DNA of 64,000 nt from Magnetovibrio sp. (GCA_002690705.1 NZFO01000010.1:107747-171746), one strand, 5' to 3'; shown: positions 1 to 10,126, numbered from the stretch's first letter. Numbers and translations are program-made. Notes: generated by a model not told the origin, from the sequence alone.

Positions 1-2
1 AC

Positions 3-467
3 GCAACGTTCTCTTTTGAGAATTTTGATACAATGTGGCATCAAGTGCACGAGATGCTTTTCATTGAAAAGGGCGGCCCAGACCAGATTGAAGACGAGCT
101 CACTGCCTATAATCCGTTAGTTCCAAACGGGTCAGAATTAACGGCAACGTTGATGTTTGAGATTGAGAACCCGGTCATTCGTGCAAATTTTTTGAGTGGT
201 TTGGGTGGCATCGAAGAGACAATTTTTTTTGATCTTGAAAATGAAATTGTTAGGGGAATTCCAGAAGAAGACGTTGACCGAACCAATGCTGAAGGGAAGG
301 CATCCAGCGTACAGTTTCTGCATTTTCCATTTACGGCCGCACAGATAACAAAATTTTGTGATCTCAGCGTCCGGGTCGGCTTAGCTATTGAACATGATAA
401 ATATTCGCATGTTGCCGTTTTGCCTGCTAATGTGAGAGAGGCTTTGGGTGATGACTTTGCCGTTTAA
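3..467 (+). CDS. DUF3501 family protein, 5' end outside the window
   Basis: The open frame runs in from the left edge: the codons before the first internal ATG (33) already read as protein (ATFSFENFDT), so the true start is outside and only about the last 154 residues are seen. The text FENFDTMWHQVHEML followed by DELTAYNPLVPNGS is characteristic of the DUF3501 family, whose function is unknown. From family knowledge, DUF3501 genes usually sit directly after a rubrerythrin-like or iron-sulfur (CCG-domain) protein gene, which would lie left of this window. It ends 14 bp before the convergent epimerase gene. The family call is fairly secure; no reaction can be stated. Confidence 0.8.
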   Translation, partial: ATFSFENFDTMWHQVHEMLFIEKGGPDQIEDELTAYNPLVPNGSELTATLMFEIENPVIRANFLSGLGGIEETIFFDLENEIVRGIPEEDVDRTNAEGKASSVQFLHFPFTAAQITKFCDLSVRVGLAIEHDKYSHVAVLPANVREALGDDFAV

Positions 468-481
468 GTTCGGTAGTCGAT

Positions 482-1423
482 TTAAATAAACCTCGTGAAA
501 TATGGAATGGTCATTTCTAAACCGCGAGCGAGGGCAATATTGGGTTGCCAATCTAGCAGAGATTGGGCGAGAGTAATATCTGGGCAACGCTGTAAGGGGT
601 CGTCTTCGGGTAACTCATGAAACGTTAATTTTATATTGGCTTTTGTTTGTGCAATGACCAATTCGGCTAGTTCTTTTATTGTAAACTCTCCCGGATTGCC
701 GAGATTCACGGGTCCCGTGACAGTGTCACATGAATTCATTAGCCGCACGAATCCCTCGACTAAGTCATCGACGTAACAAAAAGAACGGGTCTGCGAACCG
801 TCACCATAAATAGTAATATCTCTACCTGATAGGGCCTGAACGATAAAATTGGACACCACCCGACCATCGTTAGGATGCATATTAGGCCCATAGGTATTAA
901 AAATTCGAGCCACCTTGATACCAAGTCCGTGCTGACGGCGGTAATCAAAAAATAAAGTCTCAGCGCAACGTTTACCCTCATCGTAGCAAGAACGTGGGCC
1001 AATTGGGTTGACGTTTCCCTTGTAGCCCTCTGGTTGAGGATGTATCTCTGGGTCACCGTAAACTTCACTGGTTGATGCTTGTAAAATTTTAGCCCCGGTG
1101 CGCTTAGCCAAGCCCAGCATGTTTATCGCGCCATGGACGCTGGTCTTTGTTGTTTGTACTGGGTCGTGTTGGTAGTGAACTGGAGATGCAGGACACGCTA
1201 AATTATAAATTTCATCTACTTCGACATATAGGGGAAATGTTACGTCGTGACGCATAAATTCGAATTGTGGGCTCTCGAACAAGGTAATGATGTTATTTTT
1301 TGTACCTGTAAAAAAATTATCGACGCATAAAACGTCGTGGCCGTCCTTAATTAGTCGCGCGCAGAGATGGGACCCTATGAATCCAGCCCCCCCAGTAACC
1401 AGGATACGCTTTTTAAGATGCAT
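482..1423 (-). CDS. UDP-glucuronate decarboxylase-like NAD-dependent epimerase/dehydratase
   Basis: An extended short-chain dehydrogenase of 313 residues. The Rossmann motif GGAGFIGSH is at residues 11-19, followed by the nucleotide-sugar features CPASPVHYQ, a STSEVYGDP segment, the catalytic YDEGK (Tyr-x3-Lys) and [10 protein letters not shown]. These match UDP-glucuronate decarboxylase (UDP-xylose synthase), which makes UDP-xylose for surface polysaccharide. dTDP-glucose 4,6-dehydratases are close relatives, but the ASPVHYQ and [11 protein letters not shown] signatures favour the decarboxylase. An ATG ten codons upstream (1453) is possible; I chose the one preceded by GAAGGG at a normal distance. 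It stands alone, convergent with the DUF3501 gene. Confidence 0.85.
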   Translation of the reverse strand: MHLKKRILVTGGAGFIGSHLCARLIKDGHDVLCVDNFFTGTKNNIITLFESPQFEFMRHDVTFPLYVEVDEIYNLACPASPVHYQHDPVQTTKTSVHGAINMLGLAKRTGAKILQASTSEVYGDPEIHPQPEGYKGNVNPIGPRSCYDEGKRCAETLFFDYRRQHGLGIKVARIFNTYGPNMHPNDGRVVSNFIVQALSGRDITIYGDGSQTRSFCYVDDLVEGFVRLMNSCDTVTGPVNLGNPGEFTIKELAELVIAQTKANIKLTFHELPEDDPLQRCPDITLAQSLLDWQPNIALARGLEMTIPYFTRFI

Positions 1424-1681
1424 GGTCTGATACCCTTCACGTGTCATCGCCACTAGAAACTAACATTGGCTCAATGTGCATTCAACGTCTCCGCAGACTC
1501 ATAACCTTTTTGCATTTTTTAAAACGAAAATTCCAATGTTAAAAGTTGAGCTCTCGATTTACAGTCTTTTGGAGAATCGGTTGGCTAATATTTTTTTTGA
1601 AGTCCATAGATTGGTCCGTTGACAAATTAAAAAGCTAGAACGGGGGACTTCTCGGCACTTGGCTTATTAACCGCAAGTATT

Positions 1682-2737
1682 CTAGCGCTTCCGCTTCTCT
1701 TCTGTAGTAGTCTTGCGGCCACTAACAGCTGCTTCTGTGAAGGTTGCCATGCCATTATGGCATGCGCAAGCTGCGCGGAGGAGCGGTATAGCGAGAGTTG
1801 CACCCGATGCTTCACCGAGCCGCAAACCTAAATCCAAAAGTGGTTGTTTGTGAATTTTTTTTAAAAGCCGTCGATGTCCGGGTTCGGCGGATACGTGCGC
1901 TGCCATGCAATGGTCGAGAGATCCCTGTTGAACAACGTGCAGAGGTGCTACTGCTGCACCTGCTACAAATCCATCCAACAAAACAGGTATCCGTTTTATC
2001 CTAGCAGCTAAAACGGCCCCTGCCATGGCCACGAGCTCCAAGCCGCCGAGGCATCGCAATATCTCAAGGCCGCCTGCATTTTTTTTGAGACGAGTTTTTA
2101 CAGCTGTTTCAATAATTTTGGTTTTTTTGGCAAGGGCTATGTTATCAATGCCAGTTCCTCGCCCTGTCCAATCTGTCGGCTGACCTCCGAAGAGACCTAA
2201 GCAGATGGCTGCTGCGCTAGTCGTGTTGCCAATTCCCATCTCCCCTATGCAAAGCAGGCTTGCTCTGGAAGGAACACTTTTCATACCCTTCTGTATGGCG
2301 CGCATAAACCTCTCCTCATCTAGGGATGGCTCTTCAGTAAAATCACTACTTGGCAGGTTAAGATCAAATGCAACTACGCTTAACTCCGCATTTGCATCAA
2401 TAGCTAATTGATTAACGGCGGCGCCACCTGCTTTGAAGTTTGCAACCATTTGTGCGGTTACTTCGGGTGGGAATGCGGAGACGCCGTGTTTAACTACACC
2501 ATGATTAGCTGCGAACACTCGAACTTGAATGTTTTCAGTGCGGGGAGGATGCTGACCTTGCCAACTTGACATCCACTCAGCAATATCCTCAAGGCGCCCG
2601 AGCGCACCCTGAGGTTTTGTTAATTTTAATTCCCGCGCTCTTGCGGCGGCGGCAGCGGACTCATCTGGCCCAGGCAATCGGCTAAGCAAGTCTTGCAATT
2701 CTGAGATAGTTGCAGGAGATGTAAGTTTATAGGCCAT
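1682..2737 (-). CDS. cobT: nicotinate-nucleotide--dimethylbenzimidazole phosphoribosyltransferase (CobT)
   Basis: Transfers phosphoribose from nicotinate mononucleotide to 5,6-dimethylbenzimidazole, giving alpha-ribazole phosphate for the lower ligand of cobalamin. Seen: LTKPQGALGRLEDIA near the N terminus, FAANHGVVKHGVSAFP, GEMGIGNTTSAAA, and the C-terminal SAEPGHRRLL, all typical of the family. The frame is open back to 2887. I chose the ATG at 2737 (MAYKL; GAAGG seven bases upstream), giving 351 residues, close to family length; an ATG at 2779 is the alternative. It diverges from cobS, with about 108 bp between the starts. Called CobU in the aerobic-pathway nomenclature. Confidence 0.9.
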   Translation of the reverse strand: MAYKLTSPATISELQDLLSRLPGPDESAAAAARARELKLTKPQGALGRLEDIAEWMSSWQGQHPPRTENIQVRVFAANHGVVKHGVSAFPPEVTAQMVANFKAGGAAVNQLAIDANAELSVVAFDLNLPSSDFTEEPSLDEERFMRAIQKGMKSVPSRASLLCIGEMGIGNTTSAAAICLGLFGGQPTDWTGRGTGIDNIALAKKTKIIETAVKTRLKKNAGGLEILRCLGGLELVAMAGAVLAARIKRIPVLLDGFVAGAAVAPLHVVQQGSLDHCMAAHVSAEPGHRRLLKKIHKQPLLDLGLRLGEASGATLAIPLLRAACACHNGMATFTEAAVSGRKTTTEEKRKR

Positions 2738-2845
2738 GAAATAGCCTTCGCACTCTGCTAAGTAACCGTCAAGGGTCATCTTCAGATTTTTAAATTGAAG
2801 AGGTTGGTGTTTTCCTTCCTTCGTTGAATTCCTTATAACCAGAGG

Positions 2846-3643
2846 ATGAAAAATATTGATTCTAATGTCAATGCAATGGTGCACCATATCTCGAGAGGTT
2901 GGATTCGGGATATCAGTTTAGCCGGGCAGTTTCTGACACGGTTACCGTTCCCATCAAATCTTCAGCATATGCCTAGTGACTTGGCAAATGCATCACGTGC
3001 ATTTCCGTTATTGGGTGCGTTGATAGGCGGTTTATCTGGTGGTGTGATATGCTTGGCGATGCTAAGCGGCTTGCATCCATTAACGTGTGCGTTTGTGGGC
3101 CTTATTGGTGCCATTGCCCTGACCGGTGGATTGCACGAGGACGGTTTGGCGGACTGCGCTGATTCGCTGGGGGGAAATGATCGATCCCGTAGGTTAGAGA
3201 TTATGCGAGATTCTCGTGTGGGTGCTTATGGAGTTCTCGCACTGATTTTTGCCATTGGTTTGAAGGCGGGAATAATCTCGGGGTTGACTAGTCCAGGCAT
3301 GGCGTGGAGCGCCTTTTTAACGGCGGCTATCCTATCGCGCGCGGTTATGGCCCCATGCATGTTCATTCTGCGGCCCGCACGCTCAGATGGCCTTGGGTAT
3401 AACGCTGGGCGTCCTAGAGGCTCAGTTGTTATTCAGGGTTTGATTTTGTCGCTCGCTTTTGCAGTCATCATTTTAGGCTGGTCATACGCCTTGGCAGCAA
3501 TGACCGCAGCGCTTATTGGAGCATTAGTTGTGGGGTGGCTTGCTTGGCGGCGGTTAGGTGGTTATACGGGCGATGTGCTTGGTGCTGCGCAACAAGTGGC
3601 AGAGATCGCCGTACTTCAATTGGTGGGAGTTTTTTTGACATGA
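2846..3643 (+). CDS. cobS: adenosylcobinamide-GDP ribazoletransferase (cobalamin synthase, CobS/CobV)
   Basis: Integral membrane enzyme joining adenosylcobinamide-GDP to alpha-ribazole (phosphate), the last assembly step of cobalamin. 265 residues with several hydrophobic helices. Visible motifs: FLTRLPFP near residue 30, the acidic GGLHEDGLADCADSLGG around 92-108 and IMRDSRVGAYG around 120, which are the family's conserved cytoplasmic, probably Mg-binding segments. First gene of the rightward run; its TGA overlaps the next ATG (ATGA at 3640). The start has AGAGG only two bases upstream, so an internal ATG at 2876 cannot be excluded. Confidence 0.92.
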   Translation: MKNIDSNVNAMVHHISRGWIRDISLAGQFLTRLPFPSNLQHMPSDLANASRAFPLLGALIGGLSGGVICLAMLSGLHPLTCAFVGLIGAIALTGGLHEDGLADCADSLGGNDRSRRLEIMRDSRVGAYGVLALIFAIGLKAGIISGLTSPGMAWSAFLTAAILSRAVMAPCMFILRPARSDGLGYNAGRPRGSVVIQGLILSLAFAVIILGWSYALAAMTAALIGALVVGWLAWRRLGGYTGDVLGAAQQVAEIAVLQLVGVFLT

Positions 3644-4293
3644 CCAGCGTTACCCGTTGGTGGCTGATACGCCATGCACCAGTCCTTGGCATGAAGGGCC
3701 GCCTGTATGGATCTAGAGATGTTCCTTGCGATACGTCGAACACAGCAATGTTTGTGGCACTAGCGAAAAAGCTGCCTGCTGAAGCCCTCTGGATAACCAG
3801 TCAATTAAACCGGGCTATCGAAACCGCAGCGGCTATTCGGGCTGCGGGCCTTGACGCGCCGCTCCCAGAGATCGAGCCTGATCTATGCGAGCAGAATTTT
3901 GGAGACTGGGCGGAGTTAACATGGGATGAGATGGAAGAGAGGTCGCCTAAAAAATATCGAACGTTCTGGGAAGATCCTGCCCGCAATGCTCCTCCCGGTG
4001 GTGAGAGTTTTGCGGAAGTTGTAATCCGAACATCTTGCGCACTTAAACGCCATACCGCTAATAATTTAGGCCGCGACATTGTTGCCGTATGTCATGGCGG
4101 CTCTATACGTGCGGCATTAGCTCATGCTATGGGGTTGTCGCCTGAACGTGGTATGGCCATTGTGATAGATACACTCTCACTCTCCCGCATTGACAATGTC
4201 GAAGGCGGGATGTTGCGCGGTAAGGGCTCTGCTTGGCGCATGCTGGCGGTTAATCATCCACCTGCAAGTCCTTTACCACAGGGCCATTCTTAA
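3640..4293 (+). CDS. histidine phosphatase family protein, probable alpha-ribazole phosphatase (CobC-like)
   Basis: A 217-residue member of the phosphoglycerate-mutase-like superfamily. The phosphoacceptor motif LIRHAP is at residues 9-14, a QLNRAIETA segment follows, and the second catalytic histidine is in VCHGGS near residue 150. The start is set by the ATGA overlap with cobS; the frame is open further upstream but that part overlaps cobS. Placement between cobS and cobU supports removal of the 5'-phosphate of alpha-ribazole phosphate (or of adenosylcobalamin phosphate), but the superfamily is broad, so the substrate is inferred from context. Confidence 0.78.
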   Translation: MTSVTRWWLIRHAPVLGMKGRLYGSRDVPCDTSNTAMFVALAKKLPAEALWITSQLNRAIETAAAIRAAGLDAPLPEIEPDLCEQNFGDWAELTWDEMEERSPKKYRTFWEDPARNAPPGGESFAEVVIRTSCALKRHTANNLGRDIVAVCHGGSIRAALAHAMGLSPERGMAIVIDTLSLSRIDNVEGGMLRGKGSAWRMLAVNHPPASPLPQGHS

Positions 4294-4817
4294 TGAGTGA
4301 GTTACGCCGCGTAACTTTGGTACTTGGTGGGGCTAGTTCTGGCAAGAGTGAGTATGCTGAGCGCCTATTAGAAACGGTTAAAGAGAGGATTTATTTGGCA
4401 ACCGCTACTCCTAATGATGGAGAAATGGCGGAACGTATTAAAAAGCATCAATGGCGGCGTGGAGTGGGTTGGCTAACCATAGAAGAGCCCTTAGATATTG
4501 CCGGAATAATTTCAGAAAAAAGTGGTGTCTGCCCGATTCTTGTTGATTGTTTGACACTTTGGGCGATGAACGTGGTTACCGGAGGAGCCGATGCCAGTAA
4601 AGAATTAATTCGGCTTCATGAGGCTTTGCAAAAAACTGCAGGTCCTGTGATTCTAGTTAGTAATGAAATCGGACTAGGGGTAGTGCCAGGTGATAGGCTT
4701 TCGCGAGGCTTCGTCGAATTGCAGGGCCAAATTAATCAATCCGTGGCGCTGGCAGCAGAGTGTGTTGTTTTTATTTCGGCTGGACTACCCCTAATTATGA
4801 AGGATAAAAAGATATGA
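4293..4817 (+). CDS. cobU: bifunctional adenosylcobinamide kinase / adenosylcobinamide-phosphate guanylyltransferase (CobU/CobP)
   Basis: Phosphorylates adenosylcobinamide and then transfers GMP to it, making the GDP-activated substrate of CobS. At 174 residues it has normal family length. The P-loop GGASSGKS is at residues 12-19, DCLTLW is in the middle, and SNEIGLGVVP with LSRGFVELQGQINQ is near the C terminus, all diagnostic. Its ATG shares a base with the stop of the preceding gene (TAATG) and its TGA overlaps the next ATG, so translation is coupled through the operon. Confidence 0.93.
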   Translation: MSELRRVTLVLGGASSGKSEYAERLLETVKERIYLATATPNDGEMAERIKKHQWRRGVGWLTIEEPLDIAGIISEKSGVCPILVDCLTLWAMNVVTGGADASKELIRLHEALQKTAGPVILVSNEIGLGVVPGDRLSRGFVELQGQINQSVALAAECVVFISAGLPLIMKDKKI

Positions 4818-5839
4818 AAATACCTACGACCGTGATTACCGGGTGCCTCGGTGCTGGCAAGACTACGGTTATACGTCATTTGCTGGAGAACGTTGGTGAT
4901 AAGCGGATTGCTCTTATTATTAATGAATTTGGTGACTTAGGTATTGACCGTGAATTGATTACGGGATGCGATATAGAAGGCTGTGAAGACGAAAATATTG
5001 TGGAATTAACTAATGGTTGTATCTGCTGTACGGTTGCCGATGATTTTCTACCGACCATTGAAGCGTTTTTAGATTGGCCGACACCACCAAACCATATTGT
5101 AATTGAAACATCTGGTTTGGCATTGCCTAAACCATTGGTTCAAGCCTTTAATTGGCCAGAAATCCGCTCTCGCGTAACCGTTGATGGCGTGGTTACTATT
5201 ATTGATGCGCCGGCTGTTGCGGAGGGGCGCTATGCCAGTCATCCGGGAGCTGAAAAGAGACAGCGAGAGTCTTCAGATAAGCTTGATCATGAGGCACCTT
5301 TAGATGAGGTCTTTGAGGACCAACTACTCTGCGCGGATTTAGTCCTTCTTAACAAAGCTGATCTCATTCCCAAAGATAGTCTGGAGAAAGTGAGTAAAGC
5401 TATTTCTGCCAAAACGCATCCGGCTGTCACAATAATACCAACTTTGAGAGGTGCAATTGACCCTGGCATATTGTTAGGGCTTGGCGCTACGGCCGAGAAA
5501 TTTATAGAGTGTCGTCACACGCACCATGAGGGAGATGACGCGCATGACCATGATGATTTTGCGACCTTTACAGCCTCTTTAAAGGATATTTCTGACCCTG
5601 AGGACTTGGTGCGCCGCATCAAGCAGGTCGCAATCGATCACAATATTCTACGGGTTAAAGGTTTTGTAAATGTTCTGGGAAAAGAAATGCGTCATGTAGT
5701 GCAAGCCGTCGGCCCACGATTTCAAAGCTACTATGACCGACCTTGGCATGCCGATGAGTTTCGTTGTACTGAACTCGTAATTATTGGTGAAGCAGGCCTT
5801 GACCAAATAACTATTATGCAAGCTCTGAACGGAGACTGA
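4814..5839 (+). CDS. cobW: CobW family G3E GTPase, cobalamin biosynthesis metal chaperone
   Basis: Predicted GTP-dependent metallochaperone thought to supply cobalt to the CobNST chelatase. 341 residues with P-loop GCLGAGKTT at 10-18, the metal-binding CxCC motif (GCICCT, Cys 69/71/72), GTPase base-recognition motif NKAD near residue 180, and a histidine/aspartate-rich segment (HTHHEGDDAHDHDD) around 234-247 before the CobW C-terminal domain. Starts on an ATGA overlap with cobU; cobN begins two bases after its stop. Family and context agree well. The cobalt-delivery role is family knowledge. Confidence 0.93.
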   Translation: MKIPTTVITGCLGAGKTTVIRHLLENVGDKRIALIINEFGDLGIDRELITGCDIEGCEDENIVELTNGCICCTVADDFLPTIEAFLDWPTPPNHIVIETSGLALPKPLVQAFNWPEIRSRVTVDGVVTIIDAPAVAEGRYASHPGAEKRQRESSDKLDHEAPLDEVFEDQLLCADLVLLNKADLIPKDSLEKVSKAISAKTHPAVTIIPTLRGAIDPGILLGLGATAEKFIECRHTHHEGDDAHDHDDFATFTASLKDISDPEDLVRRIKQVAIDHNILRVKGFVNVLGKEMRHVVQAVGPRFQSYYDRPWHADEFRCTELVIIGEAGLDQITIMQALNGD

Positions 5840-5840
5840 T

Positions 5841-8800
5841 TTGCACCTTCTCGCTGCCCAGCCCGGGGCTATAGACGATGGATCTGAAGCTGTTGATCTT
5901 TGCCAAACGCCCGGTGATATAATTTTTATATCCGCAGCAGATACTGAGCTATCAATGCTTGCAGATGCGCGTGCAGCACTGCCGGCAAAGGGCTTCCCAT
6001 CTATGCGGCTCGCCAATCTAATGCAGCTTGGCCATAATATGTCGGTTGATCTCTATATTGACGGGGTCATCACCAAAGCAAAAATTGTGATTGTGCGTCT
6101 TTTAGGGGGGCGAGGCTATTGGCCATATGGCGTTGAACAAATCGTTCTGGCCTGCCGCCGAGCTGACGTACATTTAGCTTTTCTACCCGGCGATGATGAG
6201 CCTGATCTCGAGCTCACTGAGCTCTCAACATTACCGATTGAGTCACAACACCGCCTCTGGCAGTACTGCGTGCATGGTGGCCGGGAAAACATTGCTGATT
6301 TGTTGCGTTACACGGCTGATCTAATTGGGATCAAAACGGAATGGCGGGAGCCGCGACCCTTGATGCGGGCTGGATTGTATTGGCGGGGTACTGCAAGCAT
6401 AGATTTAGACGCTATTCGTAAGGATTGGAAGCCAAACCAACCTGTCGCTGCCTTGGTTTTTTATCGTGCACTGATGCAGGCAGATAATCTTTTAGCTGTC
6501 CAGGCGCTGGTCGAGGGGCTGGCCGACGTCGGCCTCAATGCATTGCCGATATTTATTGCAAGTCTTAAAGACGAGGTTTCGGCTGCGGCTTTGGATACTT
6601 TTTTTGCGGAAGAGTCTCCAGATATAATCTTAAATGCAACGGGCTTTGCTTATTCGCCTCCGGGCAAACCTCGCGTAAAGGGTCCTTTCGATATTTTTGA
6701 TGACGGCGAATCTGGCCCACCCGTGTTGCAGGTTGTATTTTCAGGCGGCAATCGGGAGGGTTGGTCTGATAATACCCGGGGGCTCTCAGCACGTGATATC
6801 GCCATGAACGTGGCACTTCCTGAAGTTGATGGCCGGGTTCTTACACGGGCTGTATCCTTTAAAGGAGTGGCGCGTCGCGACCAGTTGAGCGAGACGAATG
6901 TTGTACGATATGAACCAGTCTCCAACCGCATTGCATTTGTTAGTAAGCTGGCTGCGGCTTGGGCCAAGCTTGGGCGGACACCTGCAGCAGAACGTCGGAT
7001 TGCACTTGTGTTGGCTAATTACCCTAATCGGGATGGTCGGCTCGGTAATGGTGTTGGCCTTGATACGCCGGCAGGTGCTGTCGAGTTACTGCGAGCGATG
7101 AAGGATGTGGGCTATACTATTGGTGAGGTTCCTGACGATGGCGATGCGTTAGTGTCCCGGATTTTGCTTGGCCCAACTAATGATTTTGATAAGCTAGCTG
7201 ACCGCAAAATCACCGAGACTTTATCACTGGCTGATTATAATCTTTTTCTGGGTGAATTACCCTCTGGCGTCCATAACGCGGTAATAGAGCGTTGGGGAGA
7301 GCCAAAAAATGATCCTTTTTACCAAGAAGTAGCGGGCACGTGCGGACGCTTTGCTATTCCTGCGTTTCGAATCGGTAATGTTACTATAGGGTTACAGCCA
7401 GCACGCGGCTATAATATTAACCCAAAAGAGAGCTATCACGATCCTGATCTAGCTCCTCCGCACAGCTATCTTGCCTTTTATGCATGGCTACGGAATAGTT
7501 TTAGAGCGCATGCCCTGATCCATTTTGGCAAGCATGGTAATTTGGAATGGTTGCCCGGGAAGGCGTTAGCCCTCTCCGAAAATTGTTTTCCGGAAATTGC
7601 CCTGGGGCCTCTTCCTAATATCTATCCATTTATTGTTAACGATCCGGGTGAAGGCACTCAAGCCAAGCGCAGGACGAGTGCGGTTATAGTTGATCACCTC
7701 ACCCCGCCATTGACCCGTGCAGAGAGTTATGGTCCGCTTAAAGACTTGGAACAACTGGTGGATGAGTACTTCGAGGCGGCAGGGGTTGACCCTCGCCGCC
7801 TCAGAGTACTTGCCCGTGATATTCTTGATCTTTGCCATGCAAATGGCTTGGGTGCCGATTGTGGTATCAATCCAAAAGATGAAGATGCTGTGGCTCTTGG
7901 CAAACTTGACAATTATCTCTGTGAACTGAAAGAGATGCAAATTCGAGACGGCCTGCATATATTCGGTGTTGCGCCTGAGGGCAGGCTTTTGACTGATCTT
8001 TTAGTGGCGCTGGCGAGGGTGCCTCGTGCCGATGGGAATGCGGGCGATGCCTCTCTGCAACGCGCGTTGGCTGAAGACCTTGGACTAGAATTTGATCCTC
8101 TGAATTGCGAATTGGCAGCTAACTGGACGGGTCTAAAACCAGATATCCTTGCGTTATTAAATGATGATGTATGTCGCACCAATGGAGACATGGTTGAGCG
8201 TTTGGAAATACTTGCTGTTAAATTAGTAGCAAAAGAGATACCCGTTCAATCCAGTTGGGTTAATACTATAGCGGTTCTAGAGATAATAGAGACCCGCCTC
8301 CGTCCTGCGGTTGAGAATTCAGGAAAGGCTGAGATTGCAGGCGTCATAACGGCGCTTTCAGGTAAATTCTTGGAACCGGGCCCCTCTGGGGCGCCAACCC
8401 GAGGTAGACCAGATGTGCTGCCAACGGGGCGAAATTTTTACTCCGTTGATACCCGCACCGTGCCGACGCCAGCGGCTTGGAAATTGGGCTGGAATTCTGC
8501 TGGGATTTTGGTCGAGCGTCATATGCAGGAACATGGGGTTTGGCCGCGCACGGTTGCACTGAGTGCCTGGGGGACATCTAATATGCGGACAGGGGGAGAT
8601 GACATCGCACAAGGTATGGCGCTCCTGGGGGTCAAGCCGACCTGGGATGTAGCGTCAAGGCGTGTTACGGGTTTTGAAGTAATGCCCGCCACTGTATTGG
8701 GTCGACCTCGGGTAGATGTCACTTTGCGGATATCAGGTTTTTTTAGAGACGCTTTTCCAAACTTGATAGACCTGTTTGACTCTGCCGCACGTGCGGTGGG

Positions 8801-9638
8801 GGCGCTTGATGAACCGAGCGAAATTAACCCGGCAGCTTGCAGTAATCGTCGGGAAAACTTGGCGCTTCAAAAATCAGGCTTGAGTCCTGCTGATGCCCAA
8901 CGACGTTCTGGATACCGAGTGTTTGGATCTATGCCAAGCGCATATGGGGCTGGATTGCAGGCTCTTATAGATGAATCTGTCTGGGAGACTGATGAGGACC
9001 TAGCACGAGCTTATATTGCTTGGGGTGGCTATGCGTACGGTGCGGGCAGCGAGGGTCAACCGGAGCATGATTTGTTTGAGACACGCCTTAAAACTGTTGA
9101 AGCTGTTATTCATAATCAGGATAATCGTGAGCACGACTTACTTGACTCCGATGACTATTACCAATTTGAAGGTGGTATGACGGCGGCCGTCCGACAGCTC
9201 TCGGGGACCCAGCCCGCGGCGTATCACATGGATCATTCTTGCCCTGAAACGCCACGAGCACGGACACTTGAGGAAGAGGTCGCGCGTGTTGTGCGTGCAC
9301 GCGTAATAAACCCAAAGTGGATCCGGGGAGTTATGCGGCACGGCTACAAGGGTGCTTTTGAGATGGCCGCAACAGTGGACTATTTATTTGCTTTTGCTGC
9401 GACAGCACATTGTGTTGCTGATCATCATTTTGATGCTGTTTTCGACGCCTACTTGGCCAATAATGCCGTGCGAGAGTTTCTGGAGATTAATAACCCGTCT
9501 GCACTGCAAGAAATGGTTGCGCGTTTTAAAGAAGCTCAGAGTCGTGGCCTTTGGAGGCCTCGGCGTAATGATACAATAAACGCACTTAGGACAATGGAGC
9601 GAGCCTCTGAAACTATCAAATCTGATGACAAGGGATAG
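5841..9638 (+). CDS. cobN: cobaltochelatase subunit CobN
   Basis: Large (1265 residues) substrate-binding subunit of the ATP-dependent cobalt chelatase of aerobic cobalamin synthesis; it binds hydrogenobyrinate a,c-diamide and works with AAA+ CobS/CobT-type subunits, which are not in this window. Typical segments: GRGYWPYGVEQ, ALIHFGKHGNLEWLPGK, ALSAWGTSNMRTGG, YQFEGGMTAAVRQLSG and a C-terminal NPKWIRGVMRHGYKGAFE. The frame opens with TTG two bases after the cobW stop; GGAG lies six bases before it, so the rare start is well supported. Last gene of the rightward cobalamin run; a 488-bp gap follows. Confidence 0.95.
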   Translation: MHLLAAQPGAIDDGSEAVDLCQTPGDIIFISAADTELSMLADARAALPAKGFPSMRLANLMQLGHNMSVDLYIDGVITKAKIVIVRLLGGRGYWPYGVEQIVLACRRADVHLAFLPGDDEPDLELTELSTLPIESQHRLWQYCVHGGRENIADLLRYTADLIGIKTEWREPRPLMRAGLYWRGTASIDLDAIRKDWKPNQPVAALVFYRALMQADNLLAVQALVEGLADVGLNALPIFIASLKDEVSAAALDTFFAEESPDIILNATGFAYSPPGKPRVKGPFDIFDDGESGPPVLQVVFSGGNREGWSDNTRGLSARDIAMNVALPEVDGRVLTRAVSFKGVARRDQLSETNVVRYEPVSNRIAFVSKLAAAWAKLGRTPAAERRIALVLANYPNRDGRLGNGVGLDTPAGAVELLRAMKDVGYTIGEVPDDGDALVSRILLGPTNDFDKLADRKITETLSLADYNLFLGELPSGVHNAVIERWGEPKNDPFYQEVAGTCGRFAIPAFRIGNVTIGLQPARGYNINPKESYHDPDLAPPHSYLAFYAWLRNSFRAHALIHFGKHGNLEWLPGKALALSENCFPEIALGPLPNIYPFIVNDPGEGTQAKRRTSAVIVDHLTPPLTRAESYGPLKDLEQLVDEYFEAAGVDPRRLRVLARDILDLCHANGLGADCGINPKDEDAVALGKLDNYLCELKEMQIRDGLHIFGVAPEGRLLTDLLVALARVPRADGNAGDASLQRALAEDLGLEFDPLNCELAANWTGLKPDILALLNDDVCRTNGDMVERLEILAVKLVAKEIPVQSSWVNTIAVLEIIETRLRPAVENSGKAEIAGVITALSGKFLEPGPSGAPTRGRPDVLPTGRNFYSVDTRTVPTPAAWKLGWNSAGILVERHMQEHGVWPRTVALSAWGTSNMRTGGDDIAQGMALLGVKPTWDVASRRVTGFEVMPATVLGRPRVDVTLRISGFFRDAFPNLIDLFDSAARAVGALDEPSEINPAACSNRRENLALQKSGLSPADAQRRSGYRVFGSMPSAYGAGLQALIDESVWETDEDLARAYIAWGGYAYGAGSEGQPEHDLFETRLKTVEAVIHNQDNREHDLLDSDDYYQFEGGMTAAVRQLSGTQPAAYHMDHSCPETPRARTLEEEVARVVRARVINPKWIRGVMRHGYKGAFEMAATVDYLFAFAATAHCVADHHFDAVFDAYLANNAVREFLEINNPSALQEMVARFKEAQSRGLWRPRRNDTINALRTMERASETIKSDDKG

Positions 9639-10126
9639 CGTCAGACCTGATGATGTATCTAGTCGAACACTCAGCATTGGTGCAGTTGAACATATATTTT
9701 AAGCGTCTATTGTCAGAGATGATATTTTCTGAATGCTAGCTAAGTGCAGTTGAGCCTCGCGTATCACTTGGTTAGACTGGACTAGTAAATCCCGAGAGCT
9801 TTTGGTCTTTGCTGAAAAATTATTTCAATATGGGGCTTAGACTGATTTGCATAAATTTCCACCCATTAATTACAGTTACAACTTGGTTGCAATTTATGTT
9901 GGCTCAAGTGTCTTTAATGGCTTGCGTGTTTCAAGAAATTTTTTGTTTTAATTGTGATGGCATAAAACAAAGAGGACCCGGGACCTTAGCAACATGCCTT
10001 AATGGGGGCGCGTTTAGAAAGCGGTGATTTTTTAGCGACCAACGCCATATAGTAAGAAATTGTGTTTTGACGGTATCAAAACATCTCTGAGCGAGATGGG
10101 ACCAATTATATTACAGGTATATTATC
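9639..10126 (+). other. intergenic gap between convergent cobN and SH3 gene
   Basis: No convincing gene. A 72-codon frame at 9809-10027 has no family resemblance and no ribosome binding site. A 10-bp direct repeat (GTGCAGTTGA) occurs at 9680-9689 and 9744-9753. I see no strong GC-rich hairpin with a T-run, no tRNA-like T-loop and no cobalamin riboswitch signature. Confidence 0.5.

Noticed and set aside
9809..10027. 72-codon plus-strand frame in the cobN-SH3 gap
   Set aside because: No ribosome binding site, no family resemblance, and composition like the surrounding non-coding DNA.
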